A stretch of 64,000 bases of DNA from Citrobacter farmeri (GTDB taxonomy: Bacteria > Pseudomonadota > Gammaproteobacteria > Enterobacterales > Enterobacteriaceae): contig NZ_CP077291.1 of the NCBI RefSeq assembly GCF_019048065.1, positions 1-64,000 of the forward strand. The letters are read 5' to 3'. Below the pieces are notes generated by a model that saw only the letters and a program-made list of their open reading frames with translations, searched no databases and was not told the origin of the DNA. A program made the translations under genes and the position numbers. Below, piece after piece: positions 20,610 to 31,069 of this stretch (its first letter is position 1; each line of letters opens with the position of its first letter).

Positions 20610-20815
20610 GTAGATGCTCATTCCATCTCTTATGCTCGCCATAGTGCCTCATAAACTCAGGAATGATGCAGAGCCGTTTACGGTGCTTATCGTCCACAGA
20701 CAGATGTCGCTTCGGCCTCATCAAACACCATGGACATAACGTTGAGTGAAGCACCCATTTATGTTGTCATACAGACCTGTTTAACGCCTGCTCCAAAAGA
20801 GCAGGCGTTTTTTTA
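20610..20815 (+). ncRNA. glmZ: Small regulatory RNA GlmZ
   Basis: About 206 bases, closely matching the remembered E. coli GlmZ from GTAGATGCTCATTCCATCTC to the terminator AACGCCTGCTC/GAGCAGGCGTT plus a T7 run (20783-20814). GlmZ, with Hfq, base-pairs with the glmS leader and activates glucosamine-6-phosphate synthase; RapZ directs RNase E to inactivate it, and GlmY acts as a decoy for RapZ. It lies between the tRNA operon and the end of hemY. E. coli has aslB and aslA between proM and glmZ; they are absent here. Confidence 0.93.
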
Positions 20816-20834
20816 TTTCTGCGGTGGGGAAATT

Positions 20835-20868
20835 TGTAGGCCCGGTAAGCGAAGCGCCACCGGGCGTT
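20835..20868. repeat. Single REP palindrome
   Basis: GTAGGCCCGGTAAGCGAAGC and its arm ACCGGGC form a typical REP stem (20840-20846 with 20859-20865) between glmZ and hemY, both of which point towards it. Confidence 0.85.
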
Positions 20869-20874
20869 AGGGCG

Positions 20875-22071
20875 TTACTGCGGGGGCGTGTTTTGTAACG
20901 TCAGCATCAGGCCGTCACGGCGCATGGTGGCCGCTTCTTCCGGTTGATGCAGGCGATCGAGCGCGTCAGCAAGCCAGGCGTAATCGTACGCGTCCTGACG
21001 TTGTTTGAGCGCCGCGCGAAAGGCAACGGTCGCTTCCTGCCATTCGCCGTGCTTCATCAGCGACTGGCCCAGCGTGCTCCATAGCAGCGGACGATCGCCG
21101 ACGGTCTTGATCTGCTGACGCAGCACTTTTTCCAGTTGTTCCGGGTTATTGGTTTTCAGACGCGGAATTGGCAATACCAGGCGATCGTCATATTGACGCT
21201 TCAGGCCATCGATAATTATCTGCTGCGCCATGTCGTGATCGTCGCATTCAATCAGATGCTCGGCCATTGCCACCTGCAGGGCGACCTGATGGCGGGTTTT
21301 ACGGCTCTGGTTTTTCCACCATTCGCGCAGGCCATCGCTGCCCTGATCGGCACGTGCCTGATCCATCAAACCAATCCACGCCTGCTGTTCCAGCATCGCA
21401 CGGTGTTCTTCATCACCGACGTTAGCTTTCGCCATTGACGGGATAATATCCAGCAACGAACTCCAGGCACCGGTACGGATATAGGCCTGTTCCGCCAGGC
21501 GTAATACTTCCGGATGACGTGGCGTCACCTCCAGCAGTTTATCCACCCCGTGGCGCGCGGCATGATTCTCATTGCGCGCCAGCTGCAGGCGGACGCGCGC
21601 AATCTCAACCGGGATCGTGTCGTTACCCGCAAGTTCTGCCGCACGTTCCAGATGCTGATTCGCACGGGCTTCATCGCCGCGCTGTTGCGCCGCTTCTGCG
21701 GCAAGCAGGTAGTTCACTACCGGCTGCTCAGCATGATCGGCATTTTTCGCCATCAGCTTCTCAACCTGCTGATAGTCACCTTCCGCCAGTTTCAACAGCG
21801 CCTGTTCGGTCTGTTTGCGGGCGCGACGACGTTTTCGGCCAACAAACCAGCCGCGCGTATGGGCGCCGGTACGGAAGATGCGGCGTAGCAGCCATTCGAT
21901 GGCAAACAGTACCACCATCGCAAGGATCAGGATGATAACCAGACCTGTTACGCTGGTTTCAATGTTATACGTGTCGGTCTGGATCAGGACGTAACCCTGA
22001 TGACCTGCAATCATCGGGCCGATCACGATCCCCGCGATCAACAGCACAAAGAGCAATAATACTTTTAGCAT
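20875..22071 (-). CDS. hemY: HemY, inner-membrane TPR protein of the haem operon
   Basis: A 398-residue protein with two N-terminal transmembrane helices (about 1-20 and 40-60), an Arg/Lys-rich stretch (GRKRRRARKQ), then helical TPR repeats in the periplasm-excluded C-terminal part. The name comes from haem synthesis but in enterobacteria its biochemical role is uncertain; a scaffold role for late haem enzymes has been proposed. Two adjacent ATGs (22074 and 22071) are possible; the second is better spaced from GGAG and gives the E. coli length. The first overlaps the hemX stop. Confidence 0.94.
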   Translation of the reverse strand: MLKVLLLFVLLIAGIVIGPMIAGHQGYVLIQTDTYNIETSVTGLVIILILAMVVLFAIEWLLRRIFRTGAHTRGWFVGRKRRRARKQTEQALLKLAEGDYQQVEKLMAKNADHAEQPVVNYLLAAEAAQQRGDEARANQHLERAAELAGNDTIPVEIARVRLQLARNENHAARHGVDKLLEVTPRHPEVLRLAEQAYIRTGAWSSLLDIIPSMAKANVGDEEHRAMLEQQAWIGLMDQARADQGSDGLREWWKNQSRKTRHQVALQVAMAEHLIECDDHDMAQQIIIDGLKRQYDDRLVLPIPRLKTNNPEQLEKVLRQQIKTVGDRPLLWSTLGQSLMKHGEWQEATVAFRAALKQRQDAYDYAWLADALDRLHQPEEAATMRRDGLMLTLQNTPPQ

Positions 22072-22073
22072 CA

Positions 22074-23279
22074 TTATTCTCCTTGCGGCGCGGCTGCCGG
22101 GGTTTCTGCCTGCGGTGCTTCAGGTGCAGGGGCTGTGGCGGGTGCCGCTGCAGACGGTGCGGCCGCTGGTTGCGCCAGCAGGTTGCGCACGCGGGTTTGC
22201 ATCAGTTTTTCGAGGATCGCCTGACTTTTCAGCGTTTCGGGTACGTCCATCGTGATGCTCTGCTGGCTCAGTTTGTCCACTTCTTCAAGGAACGCTTTCG
22301 TCGTGGCGTCGTCGGTATCGTAGTAAGCACGTACCCAGGTGGAGACGTTATCCAGCGCCTGACGGTAGGTCTCTTCCTGATGGCGCGGTACCGCCTGGGC
22401 GGCAACCAGCAGGCGAGAGCGGATGTTTTCCCGCAGATAGACATCCTGATTCGGCGCTAACAAAGGCACGGCGGTGTCATCGCGGCGGCGGATGGTGATA
22501 AAGCTGTCCATAAAGTTCTGCCAGCTTTTTTGCAAATTGACGCGCCATTCACCGATCGAAGTGGAAAGCTCAGGGCTATCGGAGTCCATCGGCGAGCCGT
22601 CGCTGTCGTTATCCGCCAGACGCAGGTTATCGATCTGGTTAGAAAGCTGGTTAATCTTCAGGATGATGCCGTCGTAATCCACCTGAGCGACAGAGGAAAG
22701 GCTGGCGATATCATCGGTGATTGCCCGGCGTGCGGCAATCAGGCTGGGATCGTTCATGTCCGCGAGACTGGCATCTGCGCTTTTCAGCAGCGCGGCCGCC
22801 GTTGTGACATCCTGATCGCTCCACAGCTTACGCCCGGCCAGTTTGACCAGGAAATCGGACTGCGCGAGCAGCCAGGTTTTGGCATCGCTACCGGAGATAG
22901 TGGCGACTTTCTGTTGGACTTCATCCAGCTGTTTCGCCAGCTCAGTTTGCTGGCGGTTGGCCTGCTCCAGTTGGGCGGCCTGCTGTTTAATGACACCTTC
23001 CAGCTCTGCCTTTTGGCTTTCCTGCGCTTTTTGCAGCGCGGTCAGTTGATTAGCCAGCGCATCACTGGTTGCTGTCTGCGTGGTCGCCTGTTGTTTTCCC
23101 CAGCCATAGAGCCCAACGCCTGCTGCCAGTGCAATGGCAATCGCCACCGCACTCAGTATCAGCGCAGTGCCGTTTTTACTCTTTTTTTCAGCAGTAGCTG
23201 GAGTGGCTGGCTGTGGCTGAGTCTCCACGGCCTCCCTGGTCTCTTCAACCACGGCGGAGGATTTTTCTTGTTCCGTCAT
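22074..23279 (-). CDS. hemX: HemX, membrane protein of the hemCDXY operon
   Basis: A 401-residue protein with a short cytoplasmic N-terminus, one transmembrane helix (about 38-58), a long Gln-rich coiled coil (about 70-130) and a compact helical domain. It ends in an Ala/Pro-rich low-complexity tail that makes it somewhat longer than in E. coli (393). It has been annotated as a putative uroporphyrinogen-III C-methyltransferase, but no methyltransferase motif is visible, so function is unknown. Third gene of the operon. Confidence 0.93.
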   Translation of the reverse strand: MTEQEKSSAVVEETREAVETQPQPATPATAEKKSKNGTALILSAVAIAIALAAGVGLYGWGKQQATTQTATSDALANQLTALQKAQESQKAELEGVIKQQAAQLEQANRQQTELAKQLDEVQQKVATISGSDAKTWLLAQSDFLVKLAGRKLWSDQDVTTAAALLKSADASLADMNDPSLIAARRAITDDIASLSSVAQVDYDGIILKINQLSNQIDNLRLADNDSDGSPMDSDSPELSTSIGEWRVNLQKSWQNFMDSFITIRRRDDTAVPLLAPNQDVYLRENIRSRLLVAAQAVPRHQEETYRQALDNVSTWVRAYYDTDDATTKAFLEEVDKLSQQSITMDVPETLKSQAILEKLMQTRVRNLLAQPAAAPSAAAPATAPAPEAPQAETPAAAPQGE

Positions 23280-23300
23280 TATGGCTTCCCATTATGAGAG

Positions 23301-24041
23301 TTATGGTAATGCGCGCAGTAGCGCATCGTTGTCGGCGTTATCAGCGACCTTAATATCTTGCCAGCCCAGTTCCCGGGCGAGGTGCGCCAGACGCTCGCTG
23401 ACGACGATAAGCCGACAGCGTAGTAACCAGTTTTCACGATACCACTGCGGGATCAGCGCGTTGAGCTGTTGCAGCATTTCCCCGCTGGTGACCACCACCG
23501 TTGTCACGCCGCGCGACTGCCAGCGCATCGCTTCTTGTGCCCCATCGTAATGTTTAGCACTGCGTTGATAACATTCATAAAAAATGACATCAGCTCCGCG
23601 TGCTGTCAGGGTTTCACCTAACAGCTCCCGACCGCCGTTGCCGCGTAAAATCAGCGCACGTTTACCCGCAATATTTTGTAATTCAGGTAATTGTAGCAAG
23701 ACTTCGCTGATTTCCCGATCCTGCGGATAGCGAATGTCGTATCCGCTGACGGTATGAAGTGCCAGAGCAGTCGTGCGGCCAATAGCAAAATAGTGCGCGG
23801 CGGCAGGCCACTTTATCCCTTCGCGTTCCAGTTGCGCATGGGCAAAAGAGACCGCGTGTTGTGACAGCACAAAGAGCAGATCGTTATCGGTGATCGTCGA
23901 AAACACCCCGGCCAGGCGCAATAAATCGCGACCCGGGGTAAATTCGATGAGCGGAAAACTCCAGGCCTCCTGCCCCAGTGCGCGCAGACGGCTCACTAAC
24001 TCTTCCCCTGCGGGAGACGGGCGGGTGACCAGGATACTCAT
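23301..24041 (-). CDS. hemD: Uroporphyrinogen-III synthase
   Basis: A 246-residue enzyme that closes and inverts ring D of hydroxymethylbilane to give uroporphyrinogen III, the branch point for haem, sirohaem and corrinoids. The two-domain HemD family is poorly conserved; the N-terminal [19 protein letters not shown] and [10 protein letters not shown] segments are recognisable. Its ATG overlaps the hemC stop (ATGA), so it is coupled to the preceding enzyme. Confidence 0.96.
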   Translation of the reverse strand: MSILVTRPSPAGEELVSRLRALGQEAWSFPLIEFTPGRDLLRLAGVFSTITDNDLLFVLSQHAVSFAHAQLEREGIKWPAAAHYFAIGRTTALALHTVSGYDIRYPQDREISEVLLQLPELQNIAGKRALILRGNGGRELLGETLTARGADVIFYECYQRSAKHYDGAQEAMRWQSRGVTTVVVTSGEMLQQLNALIPQWYRENWLLRCRLIVVSERLAHLARELGWQDIKVADNADNDALLRALP

Positions 24042-24979
24042 GCGGGGGATTCTCCGTTATAAACCTCAGTCAGAATGGCGCGCGCACCGTTATCCAGTAG
24101 CTCCTCGGCCAGCGAAATGCCCATCTGCTCCGCCTGATCGGGCGAGCCACGGCGTTCTCCGCGTACCATTTGCGAACCGTCTGGCGCACCGACCAGCGCG
24201 CGTAGCCAAATCTCACCGTTAATGATTTCAGCATAGCTGCCAATCGGCACCTGACAGCCCCCTTCCAGGCGGGTATTCATGGCGCGCTCGGCTTTGACGC
24301 GAAGTGCGGTGATTTCATCATTCAGCGGCGCCAGCAACGACTGAGTCCGACTGTCATCAAGGCGGCATTCGATGCCAACAGCACCTTGCCCCACGGCCGG
24401 CAACGACACTTCCGGCGGTAGCGCGGTGCGAATGCGCGATTCAAGTCCCAGGCGTTTTAAACCGGCAACGGCCAGGATAATGGCATCGTAGTCGCCGTTA
24501 TCGAGCTTGCTCAGCCGGGTGCCAACGTTGCCTCGCAGTGAACGGATGACGAGATCCGGGCGGCGTTCTGCCAGTTGACACTGGCGGCGCAAGCTGGACG
24601 TTCCCACGATGCTGCCAGCGGGCAGTTCATCAAGGGTGTTGTAAGTGTTGGAGACAAAGGCATCGCGCGGATCTTCGCGTTCGCAGATTGTGACCAGTCC
24701 CAGACCCGCCGGGAATTCGACTGGAACATCTTTCATCGAGTGCACTGCGATGTCGGCACGTTTCTCAAGCAGCGCAACTTCCAGCTCTTTTACGAACAAG
24801 CCTTTACCGCCTACTTTCGCCAGTGGGGTATCAAGAATTACATCGCCACGCGTCACCATAGGCACCAGTTCCACGACCAGGCCGGGGTGGTTCGCCATCA
24901 GGGCGTCTTTGACATAATGTGCCTGCCAGAGCGCAAGGGGGCTTTGGCGTGTGGCAATTCTTAAAACATTGTCTAACAT
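24038..24979 (-). CDS. hemC: Porphobilinogen deaminase (hydroxymethylbilane synthase)
   Basis: A 313-residue enzyme that polymerises four porphobilinogens. The dipyrromethane cofactor cysteine is in [11 protein letters not shown] (about residue 242), and the conserved [14 protein letters not shown] opens the protein. I use the ATG at 24979 because it gives the family length; an ATG at 24994 would add five residues, and neither has a strong ribosome site. First gene of hemCDXY and divergent from cyaA. Confidence 0.95.
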   Translation of the reverse strand: MLDNVLRIATRQSPLALWQAHYVKDALMANHPGLVVELVPMVTRGDVILDTPLAKVGGKGLFVKELEVALLEKRADIAVHSMKDVPVEFPAGLGLVTICEREDPRDAFVSNTYNTLDELPAGSIVGTSSLRRQCQLAERRPDLVIRSLRGNVGTRLSKLDNGDYDAIILAVAGLKRLGLESRIRTALPPEVSLPAVGQGAVGIECRLDDSRTQSLLAPLNDEITALRVKAERAMNTRLEGGCQVPIGSYAEIINGEIWLRALVGAPDGSQMVRGERRGSPDQAEQMGISLAEELLDNGARAILTEVYNGESPA

Positions 24980-25368
24980 GCTTGTTACCGTCATTATCGT
25001 CCGTGGTTCATCCTAACATCCTTACAAGTGGGATGTCAGTGTTACGGTCAAAGGTAAGTCAAGGATAAGGCGCTGCGTTGCGGCTGGCACTATTTAATGA
25101 CGAGGAACCGTCAGATCGTACCCCAGAATTTACGCGAAGCGATTGGTGCTACACTTGTATGTAGCGCATCTTTCTTTACGGTCAATGAGCAAGGTGTTAA
25201 ATTGATCACGTTTTAGACCATTTTTTCGACTGAACGCACAAAAAAAGGTCGTAAAAGGTAACGGTTATTTTTGTCATTTGGTTTATCCCGAATGGTGGAG
25301 GTTGTTGATTAGCGGATCGCGCTGCGGCAATCGACAGCATGACGGGTAGCAACATCAGGCGATACGTC
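24980..25368. promoter_or_regulatory. hemC-cyaA divergent control region with CRP site
   Basis: A 389-base gap with no gene. It contains a sequence GTGTTAAATTGATCACG (25194-25210), which fits the CRP consensus TGTGA-N6-TCACA with mismatches in the left arm; in E. coli CRP binding at this place represses the main cyaA promoter. The cyaA leader follows. Promoters for hemC must lie on the other strand, but I cannot place their elements confidently. Confidence 0.7.
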
Positions 25369-27915
25369 TTGTACCTCTATATTGAGACTCTGAAACAGAG
25401 ACTGGATGCCATTAATCAACTGCGTGTGGATCGCGCGCTTGCTGCCATGGGCCCTGCTTTCCAGCAGGTGTACAGTCTTCTGCCGACATTATTGCACTAT
25501 CACCATCCGCTGATGCCGGGATACCTCGATGGTAACGTTCCCAGAGGCATTTGCTTCTACACGCCTGATGAAACTCAACGCCACTACCTGAACGAACTGG
25601 AACTGTATCGCGGTCTGGCACCGCAGGATCCGCCAAAAGGTGAACTGCCGATCACCGGCGTTTACTCTATGGGCAGTACCTCCTCTGTCGGACAAAGCTG
25701 TTCGTCGGATCTGGATATCTGGGTGTGTCACCAGTCCTGGCTCGACAGTGAAGAACGACAACTTTTGCAGCGCAAATGCAGCCTACTGGAAACCTGGGCC
25801 GCCTCACTGGGAGTGGAAGTCAGCTTCTTCCTGATTGATGAAAACCGTTTCCGCCATAATGAAAGCGGCAGTCTGGGAGGGGAAGACTGTGGCTCGACGC
25901 AGCATATCCTGTTGCTGGATGAATTCTATCGCACCGCGGTGCGCCTCGCCGGTAAGCGTATTCTGTGGAATATGGTGCCGGGAGATGAGGAAGAGCATTA
26001 CGACGACTACGTCATGACGCTCTACGCCCAGGGTGTCCTCACGCCGAACGAATGGCTGGATCTGGGCGGTTTAAGCTCGCTCTCCGCTGAAGAGTACTTT
26101 GGTGCCAGCCTCTGGCAACTGTATAAGAGTATCGATTCACCGTACAAAGCGGTGCTGAAAACGCTGCTGTTGGAAGCCTATTCCTGGGAATACCCTAATC
26201 CGCGCCTGTTGGCGAAAGACATTAAACAGCGCCTGCATGACGGTGAGATTGTCTCGTTTGGTCTCGACCCGTACTGCATGATGCTGGAACGCGTGACCGA
26301 ATACCTCACGGCGATTGAAGACCCGACGCGCCTGGATTTAGTGCGCCGATGTTTCTATTTAAAAGTGTGCGAGAAACTGAGCCGCGAACGCGCCTGCGTG
26401 GGCTGGCGTCGTGAAGTGCTCAGTCAGTTAGTGAGCGAGTGGGGATGGGATGACGCCCGCCTGGCCATGCTCGATAACCGGGCGAACTGGAAGATCGATC
26501 AGGTGCGTGAAGCGCACAACGAACTGCTCGATGCCATGATGCAGAGCTACCGTAATCTGATCCGCTTTGCACGTCGTAATAATCTCAGCGTCAGCGCCAG
26601 CCCGCAGGATATTGGCGTACTGACCCGTAAGCTCTATGCCGCATTTGAAGCGTTGCCGGGCAAAGTCACGCTGGTGAACCCGCAGATTTCGCCAGACCTC
26701 TCTGAACCCAATTTAACCTTTATCCATGTTCCGCCAGGTCGTGCCAACCGTTCAGGCTGGTATCTCTACAACCGTGCACCAAACATGGATTCCATCGTCA
26801 GCCATCAGCCGCTGGAATATAACCGCTATCTGAATAAGCTGGTGGCCTGGGCGTGGTTTAACGGCCTGCTGACCTCACGCACACATCTGTTTATCAAGGG
26901 CAATGGCATCGTCGATCTGCCGAAGTTGCAGGAGATGGTGGCCGATGTGTCGCATCACTTCCCGTTGCGCCTGCCTGCGCCGACGCCGAAAGCGCTCTAT
27001 AGCCCCTGTGAAATTCGCCATCTGGCGATCATCGTCAATCTCGAATATGACCCGACGGCGGCGTTCCGTAATCAGGTAGTCCATTTTGACTTCCGTAAGC
27101 TGGATGTCTTCAGCTTTGGTGAAGAACAAAATTGCCTGGTGGGCAGCGTAGATCTGCTGTATCGCAACTCGTGGAACGAAGTGCGAACGCTGCATTTCAA
27201 CGGTGAACAGGCGATGATCGAAGCGCTGAAAACGATTCTGGGCAAAATGCACCAGGATGCCGCGCCGCCGGACAGTGTAGAAGTGTTCTGTTACAGCCAG
27301 CATTTGCGCGGTTTGATTCGTACCCGCGTGCAGCAGTTGGTTTCAGAGTGCATCGAACTGCGTCTTTCCAGTACCCGTCAGGAGACAGGACGCTTTAAGG
27401 CGCTGCGTGTTTCCGGTCAGACCTGGGGACTGTTCTTTGAACGCCTGAACGTGTCGGTACAGAAGCTGGAAAACGCCATCGAATTTTACGGCGCGATATC
27501 GCATAACAAACTGCATGGTCTGTCCGTTCAGGTGGAAACCAATCAGGTGAAACTGCCGTCGGTCGTGGATGGTTTCGCCAGTGAGGGAATCATTCAGTTC
27601 TTCTTTGAAGAGACTGGCGATGAGAAAGGCTTTAACATCTATATTCTGGACGAGAGTAATCGTGCGGAAGTGTATCACCACTGCGAAGGCAGCAAAGAAG
27701 AGCTGGTGCGCGATGTCAGCCGTTTCTACTCGTCATCGCACGACCGCTTTACCTACGGCTCCAGCTTCATCAACTTCAACCTGCCGCAGTTCTATCAGAT
27801 AGTCAACACGGAAGGGCGCGCACAGGTGATCCCGTTCCGCGCACAGTCCCTTGGCAATGTTCCGCCAGCCAATCAGGATAACGATACGCCGCAGCTGCAG
27901 CAGTACTTCTCGTAA
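25369..27915 (+). CDS. cyaA: Adenylate cyclase, class I
   Basis: An 848-residue cytoplasmic enzyme making cAMP from ATP. The N-terminal catalytic half carries the nucleotidyltransferase-type signature [19 protein letters not shown] (about 102-120) with the metal-binding aspartates in DLD. The C-terminal half mediates control by phosphorylated EIIA-Glc. I use the TTG at 25369, the rare start known for E. coli cyaA, which keeps translation low; an ATG ten codons upstream (25339) is in frame but is not the family start. Confidence 0.95.
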   Translation: MYLYIETLKQRLDAINQLRVDRALAAMGPAFQQVYSLLPTLLHYHHPLMPGYLDGNVPRGICFYTPDETQRHYLNELELYRGLAPQDPPKGELPITGVYSMGSTSSVGQSCSSDLDIWVCHQSWLDSEERQLLQRKCSLLETWAASLGVEVSFFLIDENRFRHNESGSLGGEDCGSTQHILLLDEFYRTAVRLAGKRILWNMVPGDEEEHYDDYVMTLYAQGVLTPNEWLDLGGLSSLSAEEYFGASLWQLYKSIDSPYKAVLKTLLLEAYSWEYPNPRLLAKDIKQRLHDGEIVSFGLDPYCMMLERVTEYLTAIEDPTRLDLVRRCFYLKVCEKLSRERACVGWRREVLSQLVSEWGWDDARLAMLDNRANWKIDQVREAHNELLDAMMQSYRNLIRFARRNNLSVSASPQDIGVLTRKLYAAFEALPGKVTLVNPQISPDLSEPNLTFIHVPPGRANRSGWYLYNRAPNMDSIVSHQPLEYNRYLNKLVAWAWFNGLLTSRTHLFIKGNGIVDLPKLQEMVADVSHHFPLRLPAPTPKALYSPCEIRHLAIIVNLEYDPTAAFRNQVVHFDFRKLDVFSFGEEQNCLVGSVDLLYRNSWNEVRTLHFNGEQAMIEALKTILGKMHQDAAPPDSVEVFCYSQHLRGLIRTRVQQLVSECIELRLSSTRQETGRFKALRVSGQTWGLFFERLNVSVQKLENAIEFYGAISHNKLHGLSVQVETNQVKLPSVVDGFASEGIIQFFFEETGDEKGFNIYILDESNRAEVYHHCEGSKEELVRDVSRFYSSSHDRFTYGSSFINFNLPQFYQIVNTEGRAQVIPFRAQSLGNVPPANQDNDTPQLQQYFS

Positions 27916-27919
27916 AAAT

Positions 27920-27943
27920 TTTGCCGGATGTCATCCGGCAAAT
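27920..27943 (+). terminator. Hairpin after cyaA
   Basis: TTTTGCCGGAT-GTC-ATCCGGCAAA forms a short perfect stem a few bases after the cyaA stop and just before the end of the convergent cyaY; the T run is weak on the plus strand but the flanking TTTT/AAA would serve the opposite strand. Confidence 0.55.
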
Positions 27944-27948
27944 ATGAC

Positions 27949-28269
27949 TTAACGGAAGCTGACTTCCTCGCCCGCCTGGTGCGTAGCCGCCTGTTCCAGC
28001 AGATCCCAGAAGGTTTCTCCGCTTCGGTCGCAAATCCATTCGTCGCCTTTCAGGTCGAAATGGTAGCCGCCCTGTTTGGTTGCCAGCCACACCTGGTGCA
28101 GCGGCTCCTGACGGTTGATAATGATTTTGCTGCCATTTTCAAAGCTAATGGTCAGCACGCCGCCGTTGATTTCACAGTCGATATCGCTGTCGCCATCCCA
28201 GTCGTCAAGGCGCTCTTCAATGGTCATCCACAGGGTATCGGCCAGGCGATGAAATTCACTGTCGTTCAT
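27949..28269 (-). CDS. cyaY: CyaY, bacterial frataxin
   Basis: A 106-residue frataxin that binds iron and IscS and tunes iron-sulfur cluster assembly. The acidic ridge is visible in the first helix and strand (MNDSEFH..., [15 protein letters not shown]), followed by the beta-sheet signature [20 protein letters not shown]. It is convergent with cyaA and divergent from lptM. Confidence 0.97.
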   Translation of the reverse strand: MNDSEFHRLADTLWMTIEERLDDWDGDSDIDCEINGGVLTISFENGSKIIINRQEPLHQVWLATKQGGYHFDLKGDEWICDRSGETFWDLLEQAATHQAGEEVSFR

Positions 28270-28407
28270 TGTTGTTTCCCGTTTTTTCGTGATGGCGGCA
28301 GTATAACCTGAAACAAATCGCGTTGCAGATTACAGGCAAACTCTTGCTTTTACGCCTTCTCCTGCGATGATAGAAAACAGAAAGTATGAACTTACAGGCA
28401 ATCCATA

Positions 28408-28611
28408 ATGAAAAACGTGTTTCAGGCACTCGCTGTTCTTCTCACTCTGTTCAGCCTGACGGGTTGTGGCCTTAAAGGGCCGCTCTATTTCCCACCAGCT
28501 GATAAAAACGCACCGCCGCCGACTAAACCGGTTGATACACAAACGCAATCAACTACGCCCGATCAAAACGATCGCGCCACGGGAGATGGGCCTTCCCAGG
28601 TGAACTACTGA
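28408..28611 (+). CDS. lptM: LptM (YifL), small outer-membrane lipoprotein
   Basis: A 67-residue lipoprotein precursor: an N-terminal hydrophobic signal and a lipobox LTGC place the acylated cysteine near residue 20, followed by GLKGPLYFPP and a Pro/Thr-rich tail. In E. coli LptM assists maturation of the LptD-LptE lipopolysaccharide translocon. It lies 36 bases upstream of dapF and is probably co-transcribed with it. Confidence 0.93.
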   Translation: MKNVFQALAVLLTLFSLTGCGLKGPLYFPPADKNAPPPTKPVDTQTQSTTPDQNDRATGDGPSQVNY

Positions 28612-28647
28612 CGGTGTGTTTCTGTACCCGCGTGAATGGAGTGAATA

Positions 28648-29472
28648 ATGCAATTCTCTAAAATGCATGGCCTTGGCAACGATTTTATGGTCGTCGACGC
28701 GGTAACGCAGAATGTCTTTTTTTCGCCAGAATTGATCCGTCGCTTATCAGACAGGCATCTGGGGGTGGGATTTGATCAACTGCTGGTGGTTGAACCTCCT
28801 TACGATCCTGAGCTGGATTTTCATTACCGCATTTTTAACGCCGACGGCAGCGAAGTGTCGCAATGCGGGAATGGCGCGCGCTGCTTTGCTCGTTTTGTGC
28901 GTCTGAAAGGGTTAACCAACAAACGTGATATTCGCGTCAGTACGGCGAATGGACGGATGGTGCTGAGCGTGACGGACGATGAACTGGTGCGCGTCAACAT
29001 GGGCGAACCCAACTTTGAGCCGTCGCAGGTGCCTTTCCGCGCTAACAAAGCGGAAAAGACCTATATTATGCGAGCGGCAGAACAGACAATATTGTGCGGC
29101 GTGGTTTCAATGGGCAACCCGCACTGCGTGATTCAGGTCGACGATGTCGATACGGCGACCGTGGAAACGCTGGGACCGGTTCTGGAAAGCCACGAACGTT
29201 TTCCTGAGCGGGCAAATATTGGTTTTATGCAGGTCGTGAAGCGCGAGCATATTCGCTTACGTGTTTATGAGCGCGGTGCGGGAGAGACGCAGGCTTGTGG
29301 GAGCGGCGCATGCGCGGCCGTCGCCGTCGGCATCCAACAAGGTTTGCTGGCGGAAGAGGTCCGCGTGGAATTACCGGGCGGTCGCCTTGATATCGCCTGG
29401 AAAGGTCCGGGTCATCCGTTATACATGACTGGCCCGGCGGCACATGTCTACGACGGGTTTATCCATCTATGA
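28648..29472 (+). CDS. dapF: Diaminopimelate epimerase
   Basis: A 274-residue PLP-independent racemase converting LL- to meso-diaminopimelate for lysine and peptidoglycan. The two catalytic cysteines are in NGARCFA (about 73) and [10 protein letters not shown] (about 217), as expected. Its stop overlaps the yigA ATG (ATGA). Confidence 0.98.
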   Translation: MQFSKMHGLGNDFMVVDAVTQNVFFSPELIRRLSDRHLGVGFDQLLVVEPPYDPELDFHYRIFNADGSEVSQCGNGARCFARFVRLKGLTNKRDIRVSTANGRMVLSVTDDELVRVNMGEPNFEPSQVPFRANKAEKTYIMRAAEQTILCGVVSMGNPHCVIQVDDVDTATVETLGPVLESHERFPERANIGFMQVVKREHIRLRVYERGAGETQACGSGACAAVAVGIQQGLLAEEVRVELPGGRLDIAWKGPGHPLYMTGPAAHVYDGFIHL

Positions 29473-30176
29473 AGCAACCAGGGGAAGAACTACAGGAAAC
29501 GCTTACGGAACTCGATGACCGGGCGGTCGTCGACTATCTGCAGAAAAACCCTGAGTTTTTTATCCGCAATGCGCATGCCGTGGAAGCGATGCGGGTGCCG
29601 CACCCGGTGCGGGGCACCGTTTCGCTCGTCGAGTGGCATATGGCGCGTGCGCGTAACCATATCAACGTCCTTGAAGAAAACATGTCATTACTGATGGCGC
29701 AGGCGAATGCGAACGAAAGCCTGTTTTATCGCCTGCTGCATTTGCAGGGACGTCTGGTCGCGGCAACCAGTCTGGATGATATGTTGATGCGCTTTCATCG
29801 CTGGGCGCGTGAACTGGGCCTTGCCGGTGCCACGGTGCGCCTGTTTCCCGATCGCTGGCGTCTTGGCGCGCCGTCGAGCTATACCCATCTGGCGTTAAGC
29901 CGTCAGGCTTTCGAACCGCTGCGGATACAGCGATTGGGACAGGAACAGCACTATCTGGGCACCCTGAATGGTCCGGAGCTTCTGGTAGTGCTTCCGGAGG
30001 CGAAGGCGATTGGTTCGGTGGCGATGTCGATGCTGGGACGTGACGGCGATCTGGGTGTCATTCTGTTCAGCAGCCGCGATATGCATCACTATCAGACGGG
30101 CCAGGGAACGCAACTCCTGCATGAAATTGCGCTGATGATGCCGGACCTGCTGGAGCGCTGGATTGAACGCGTATGA
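29469..30176 (+). CDS. yigA: YigA, DUF484 family protein
   Basis: A 235-residue soluble protein of the DUF484 family, GAF-like in predicted fold and with no assigned activity. It starts with a helical region ([19 protein letters not shown]) and a coiled-coil stretch (about 65-85). It is always found between dapF and xerC and overlaps both at ATGA-type junctions, which hints at co-regulation with chromosome-dimer resolution but proves no role. Confidence 0.93.
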   Translation: MKQPGEELQETLTELDDRAVVDYLQKNPEFFIRNAHAVEAMRVPHPVRGTVSLVEWHMARARNHINVLEENMSLLMAQANANESLFYRLLHLQGRLVAATSLDDMLMRFHRWARELGLAGATVRLFPDRWRLGAPSSYTHLALSRQAFEPLRIQRLGQEQHYLGTLNGPELLVVLPEAKAIGSVAMSMLGRDGDLGVILFSSRDMHHYQTGQGTQLLHEIALMMPDLLERWIERV

Positions 30177-31069
30177 CGGATTTCACCACCGATGTCACCC
30201 GCTTTCTGCGCTATCTCGGCGTAGAACGTCAGCTTAGCCCCATCACGCTGAAGAACTATCAGCGTCAGCTTGATGCCATCATTGTCTTAGCCGGAGAAGC
30301 CGGACTGCAAAGTTGGCAACAATGTGACGCTGCCATGGTACGCAGTTTCGCTGTGCGCAGCCGCCGTAAAGGGCTTGGGCCTGCGAGTCTCGCGCTACGT
30401 CTTTCAGCGCTGCGTAGCTTCTTCGACTGGATGGTCAGCGAAGGCAAGCTGAAAGCCAATCCGGCGAAAGGGGTACAGGCACCCAAAGCGCCGCGCCATT
30501 TGCCGAAAAATATCGACGTTGATGACGTTAACCGCCTACTGGATATCGACCTTAACGATCCGCTCGCCGTGCGCGACCGCGCGATGTTAGAGGTGATGTA
30601 CGGCGCGGGTCTGCGTTTGTCGGAGCTGGTGGGGTTGGATATCAAACATCTGGATCTCGACACCGGCGAAGTGTGGGTGATGGGGAAAGGCAGCAAAGAG
30701 CGCCGCCTGCCCATCGGCCGCAATGCGGTGGCGTGGATTGAGCACTGGCTGGATCTGCGCGGATTGTTTGGTAGCGAGGAAGACGCGTTGTTCCTGTCGA
30801 AGCTGGGTAACCGTATTTCCGCACGCAACGTGCAAAAGCGTTTTGCCGAGTGGGGCATTAAGCAGGGGTTAAACAGCCATGTGCATCCGCATAAGCTGCG
30901 TCACTCCTTTGCTACGCATATGCTGGAATCGAGCGGTGACCTGCGAGGCGTACAGGAACTGCTGGGTCACGCCAATCTTTCGACCACGCAAATCTATACT
31001 CATCTTGATTTTCAGCACCTGGCCTCGGTGTACGATGCGGCGCATCCGCGCGCCAAACGGGGGAAATAA
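30173..31069 (+). CDS. xerC: Tyrosine recombinase XerC
   Basis: A 298-residue site-specific recombinase that, with XerD, resolves chromosome dimers at dif. The N-terminal core-binding SAM-like domain precedes the catalytic domain; the visible catalytic set includes the arginine in [12 protein letters not shown] (about 148), [12 protein letters not shown] (about 240-251), [12 protein letters not shown] with the nucleophile Tyr near 275. It overlaps yigA and abuts yigB. Confidence 0.98.
   Translation: MTDFTTDVTRFLRYLGVERQLSPITLKNYQRQLDAIIVLAGEAGLQSWQQCDAAMVRSFAVRSRRKGLGPASLALRLSALRSFFDWMVSEGKLKANPAKGVQAPKAPRHLPKNIDVDDVNRLLDIDLNDPLAVRDRAMLEVMYGAGLRLSELVGLDIKHLDLDTGEVWVMGKGSKERRLPIGRNAVAWIEHWLDLRGLFGSEEDALFLSKLGNRISARNVQKRFAEWGIKQGLNSHVHPHKLRHSFATHMLESSGDLRGVQELLGHANLSTTQIYTHLDFQHLASVYDAAHPRAKRGK

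Noticed and set aside
20335..20754. A 139-codon minus-strand open frame opposite glmZ
   Set aside because: It runs antisense through the glmZ RNA and its enhancer sites, has no family resemblance or ribosome site, and its basic composition fits chance.
24414..24425. GGCGGTAGCGCG resembling an ops element
   Set aside because: It lies inside hemC on the non-coding strand and lacks the TG ending of the ops consensus; no RfaH-controlled operon starts here.
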